This document shows positions 61,835-64,000 of a stretch of 64,000 nucleotides of DNA, in pieces. This DNA comes from Burkholderia sp. PAMC 26561. Lineage in GTDB: Bacteria; Pseudomonadota; Gammaproteobacteria; Burkholderiales; Burkholderiaceae. Both the position numbers and the translations under genes were made by a program. The stretch covers positions 1,302,001-1,366,000 of the forward strand of contig NZ_CP014315.1 in NCBI RefSeq assembly GCF_001557535.2, given 5' to 3'. Every line of letters starts with the position of its first letter. Position 1 is the first letter of the stretch. The notes under the pieces were generated by a model, which saw only the letters and a list, made by a program, of their open reading frames with translations, made no database searches and had not been told where the DNA came from.

Positions 61835-62350
61835 GTGTCGATCGTGCTACTCCCCCTGACCCTTCGCCTGATTGTCCTGTGTGCGCTGTTATGGCTCGCG
61901 GTATTCGACATCCGGTTCCGGCGTCTGCCCACCAAGGCCGTGCTCGCCATAGGGGCGCTATTTTTCATCGAAGCATTGTTTGTCCGGATGCCGCTCGGGG
62001 ATGTGCTGCAACACGTGTTGCTCGCCCTTGGCGTGTTTCTTTTTTGCGCGCTCCTGTTTGCGGCGAACCTGCTCGGCGGTGGCGACGCAAAACTCGCAGC
62101 AGTCATTTTCCTTTGGGCTGGACTAAGGTTGTGGATGCCTGCGCTGACCTTGATTTCCGTGATCGGCACGCTGGTGTCACTCATCAGTCTTGCCACGAAA
62201 CGAATGAACCCTGAGCACCGATCCACGTCGATGCGCGTTCTAGCAATGTTCTCAGGTGCGCGCGGTGTGCCTTACGGCGTTGCGCTCGCATTAGGCGGCG
62301 GTACGGTCATTGTGCTGCCAGTTTTGCTCTCAATGTTTTTAACGCGATAG
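61835..62350 (+). CDS. cpaA: Prepilin peptidase (CpaA/TadV)
   Basis: A 171-residue membrane aspartyl protease of the short CpaA type, with about five helices. The two catalytic aspartates are in AVFDIRFRRLP and in the GxGD-like LGGGDAKL. It removes the leader of the Flp pilin and pseudopilins. GTG 61835 is taken, GTG 61844 is possible. It lies 61 bases after flp. Confidence 0.9.
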   Translation: MSIVLLPLTLRLIVLCALLWLAVFDIRFRRLPTKAVLAIGALFFIEALFVRMPLGDVLQHVLLALGVFLFCALLFAANLLGGGDAKLAAVIFLWAGLRLWMPALTLISVIGTLVSLISLATKRMNPEHRSTSMRVLAMFSGARGVPYGVALALGGGTVIVLPVLLSMFLTR

Positions 62351-62361
62351 TACGGCGTCCT

Positions 62362-63327
62362 ATGTCCAACATCATCAAATTCAGCGTGCTTCTGGTAGGC
62401 GCAGTCCTGATCGCGTTGATCGTGCGCGTCGTCGTGGTCAGTGCATCGCACTCGGCGGCCAAGCCGGTCAGTACAGAAAAGGTCCTCGTCAGCGCAGCCG
62501 ATCTGCCGCAGGGGTTATTGCTGCGAGACGAAGACCTCACGTGGAAAAAGTTCCCGGTCGAAAGCATTCCGCCCAACGCGATCATTTCCGGTGCGCCGGG
62601 CGCCGCTGACCTCAAAGGTGCATTGCTACGCCACCCGGCAGCGATCGGCACGGTCCTCGTCTCTGACGATGTCATCTTGCCGAACGCACCAGGCTTCCTG
62701 GCGGCGACGCTCAAGCCCGAGATGCGCGCCGTGTCGGTCGCCGTGGATGACGTATCGGGAAACGCCGGTCTGATCCAGCCCGGTGACTACGTAGACCTGT
62801 TGCTGACGCAGCAAATGGAACGGCGCACTGATTCGCCGGACCTCGCCGTGTCGAGTGAAACGGTGGTCGAGCGTGTACGCGTCCTCGCAGTGGGTTCGGA
62901 AATCAAACGTCCCAAGACAGGAGATGCGCCTGACATCAACAACCGCGCCCGCACGGTCACCCTGGAAGTGACGCCGCGCATGGGCGAAGTCGTCGCGGTT
63001 GCCGCGCGGCTCGGCAGCCTGTCGCTGGCGTTGCGCAGCTTCGCCACCGTTACTCGCGACACGGCGGCGCCGTTTGCAGGCAGTGCCGCGACGTCAGCGC
63101 CGGTGTGGGCCGGCGACATCTCGCGTGCGGTACGCGACTTGCCGCGAGCGCACGTCATCCCGGCCACCTCGTCGATATCCACTGTGTCGGTTTCGGCCAT
63201 GCCCCGCGCGGTGACGATTTACAGAGGTTCCGAAAAGGCAGACGCGACAACGAGCGTCGCTCAGGCCAACGGCACACCGGCGCCCGGCGATGTGCCGCCA
63301 CTGCCTGCCGTACCTGCACCGCGCTGA
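62362..63327 (+). CDS. cpaB: Flp pilus assembly protein CpaB (RcpC)
   Basis: A 321-residue periplasmic protein with one N-terminal membrane helix (about 5-25), an SAF domain (VLVSAADLPQGLLLRDEDLTW) and the RcpC/CpaB domain (GNAGLIQPGDYVDLLLTQ; RARTVTLEVTPRMGEVVAVAA). The tail of about 60 residues is proline and alanine rich. It supports secretin assembly and pilus passage through the periplasm. It starts 11 bases after cpaA. Confidence 0.92.
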   Translation: MSNIIKFSVLLVGAVLIALIVRVVVVSASHSAAKPVSTEKVLVSAADLPQGLLLRDEDLTWKKFPVESIPPNAIISGAPGAADLKGALLRHPAAIGTVLVSDDVILPNAPGFLAATLKPEMRAVSVAVDDVSGNAGLIQPGDYVDLLLTQQMERRTDSPDLAVSSETVVERVRVLAVGSEIKRPKTGDAPDINNRARTVTLEVTPRMGEVVAVAARLGSLSLALRSFATVTRDTAAPFAGSAATSAPVWAGDISRAVRDLPRAHVIPATSSISTVSVSAMPRAVTIYRGSEKADATTSVAQANGTPAPGDVPPLPAVPAPR

Positions 63328-63376
63328 TACACGCCCAAATCGGTGGGATCAAACCCACTTGCCAGGATAGAAAGTC

Positions 63377-64000
63377 ATGAAAACGCAGTTCGGTTCGATT
63401 CGAAAGGAGCTCGGGGCTATCGCCTTTGCCGCCGCATGCAGCGGGACATGTGTCGCGCCCGTATTTGCTGCGTCGCCCGTGTCGTCGTCGCAGGCCGCGC
63501 ATGAACTCGCGCGCACAGGCATGCCCCGCTCCGCTGCTGCACCGGCGAACGCTGACGCCAACTCGCCTTTGGCACCGACGCAAGGCACGCTGGAAGTGGG
63601 CGCAGGAAAAGGCGTACTGGTTCGACTCAATGAGGACGCGGTGTCCGTGTTCGTCGCCGATCCGAACGTGGCCGACGTGCACGTACCCTCGCCAAAGGCG
63701 GTGTTTGTACTGGGCAAGAAGGCCGGCACCACAACGCTCTATGTGCTCGGCGCAAACAACAAGACACTGGTTCAACGCACCGTGTACGTGGGACGCGATA
63801 TGGACTCGTTGCGCACCATGATCACCGCGCGTTTTCCAAACCTGAACGTGCAATTGACAACCGGACAGGGTTCGCTGATGGTGACGGGACAAGCTCCAAA
63901 TTCCACCGATGCCGACGCGGTCGTGGATTCGCTTACGCCCTATCTCGCAGACAAGGAGGTGCTGGTCAATCGCATGACAATCGATCGTCCTTTGCAGGTG
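63377..64000 (+). CDS. cpaC: Tad secretin CpaC/RcpA (5' part, cut by window edge)
   Basis: The first 208 residues of a secretin, open to the right edge. After a signal peptide (about 1-31, ending VFAA) and a low-complexity linker comes the pilus/secretin N-domain: GKGVLVRLNEDAVSVFVADPN, VPSPKAVFVLGKKAGTTTLYV and a BON-type segment (DADAVVDSLTPYL). The secretin barrel must follow outside the window. It forms the outer-membrane pore of the Tad pilus. Confidence 0.88.
   Translation, partial: MKTQFGSIRKELGAIAFAAACSGTCVAPVFAASPVSSSQAAHELARTGMPRSAAAPANADANSPLAPTQGTLEVGAGKGVLVRLNEDAVSVFVADPNVADVHVPSPKAVFVLGKKAGTTTLYVLGANNKTLVQRTVYVGRDMDSLRTMITARFPNLNVQLTTGQGSLMVTGQAPNSTDADAVVDSLTPYLADKEVLVNRMTIDRPLQV

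Overview
The window reads as a chromosomal segment of a high-GC beta-proteobacterium of the Burkholderiaceae, most like Paraburkholderia or Caballeronia. The reasons are the GC-rich third codon positions, the very dense set of catabolic and transport genes with LysR and GntR regulators, the AGGAG-type ribosome sites with frequent GTG and TTG starts, and a tad/flp pilus locus at the right end. The assignment is inference; there is no rRNA or housekeeping marker. I saw no tRNA, rRNA, CRISPR array, insertion sequence or phage gene.

Layout. (1) 0.7-9.9 kb holds small metabolic units: a DUF3311 protein with a sodium:solute symporter, a helix-turn-helix-fused citrate synthase divergent from a CoA transferase, a beta-hydroxyacid dehydrogenase with an auxin-efflux-type carrier, a hydrolase, a CTP-synthase-like amidotransferase and a VOC protein. 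(2) 8.6-16.9 kb is a zone of gene decay. Among intact genes (GST, PhzF, NTF2-like, ArsR, TauE/SafE) lie broken ones: a regulator remnant with an in-frame stop, a MocR/GntR gene with a stop and no aminotransferase domain, an MFS exporter broken by an 8-bp duplication, and LysR and ZapE-like stubs. (3) 16.9-29.2 kb is a carbon-source cluster: three MFS carriers, a PdxA-type dehydrogenase, two lactonase-like amidohydrolases, a homoserine-dehydrogenase-like/SAF oxidoreductase and a GntP permease, with a GntR regulator at its upstream end and two identical TTGGTATACCAA palindromes. (4) 29.3-32.6 kb has a frameshifted Fsr-like exporter and two LysR genes.

(5) 32.8-48.0 kb is the most interesting part. 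It has an orphan periplasmic binding protein, a TcuA-like flavoprotein, an aldehyde dehydrogenase, a second GntR regulator, an M20 amidohydrolase and a complete polar amino acid ABC transporter. Divergent from the transporter lies a tight operon for a three-subunit (2Fe-2S/FAD/FAD) amino-acid dehydrogenase, a DHDPS-family lyase and a hydantoinase. CGTATACG-type palindromes lie in the promoter between transporter and operon and also upstream of the GntR gene. This looks like one regulon for uptake and breakdown of a cyclic ureide or unusual D-/N-substituted amino acid whose identity I cannot determine.

(6) 48.0-54.8 kb holds envelope and iron functions: an alpha/beta hydrolase, a translationally coupled DUF4118-hydrolase-MipA/OmpV operon, a Fur-box-controlled TonB siderophore receptor and an AllA-like ureidoglycolate lyase. 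(7) 54.8-60.7 kb holds signalling genes (a multi-PAS GGDEF/EAL protein and a chemotaxis receptor) and a lipoprotein. (8) 61.6-64.0 kb starts a tad locus (flp, cpaA, cpaB, cpaC), which runs off the right edge.
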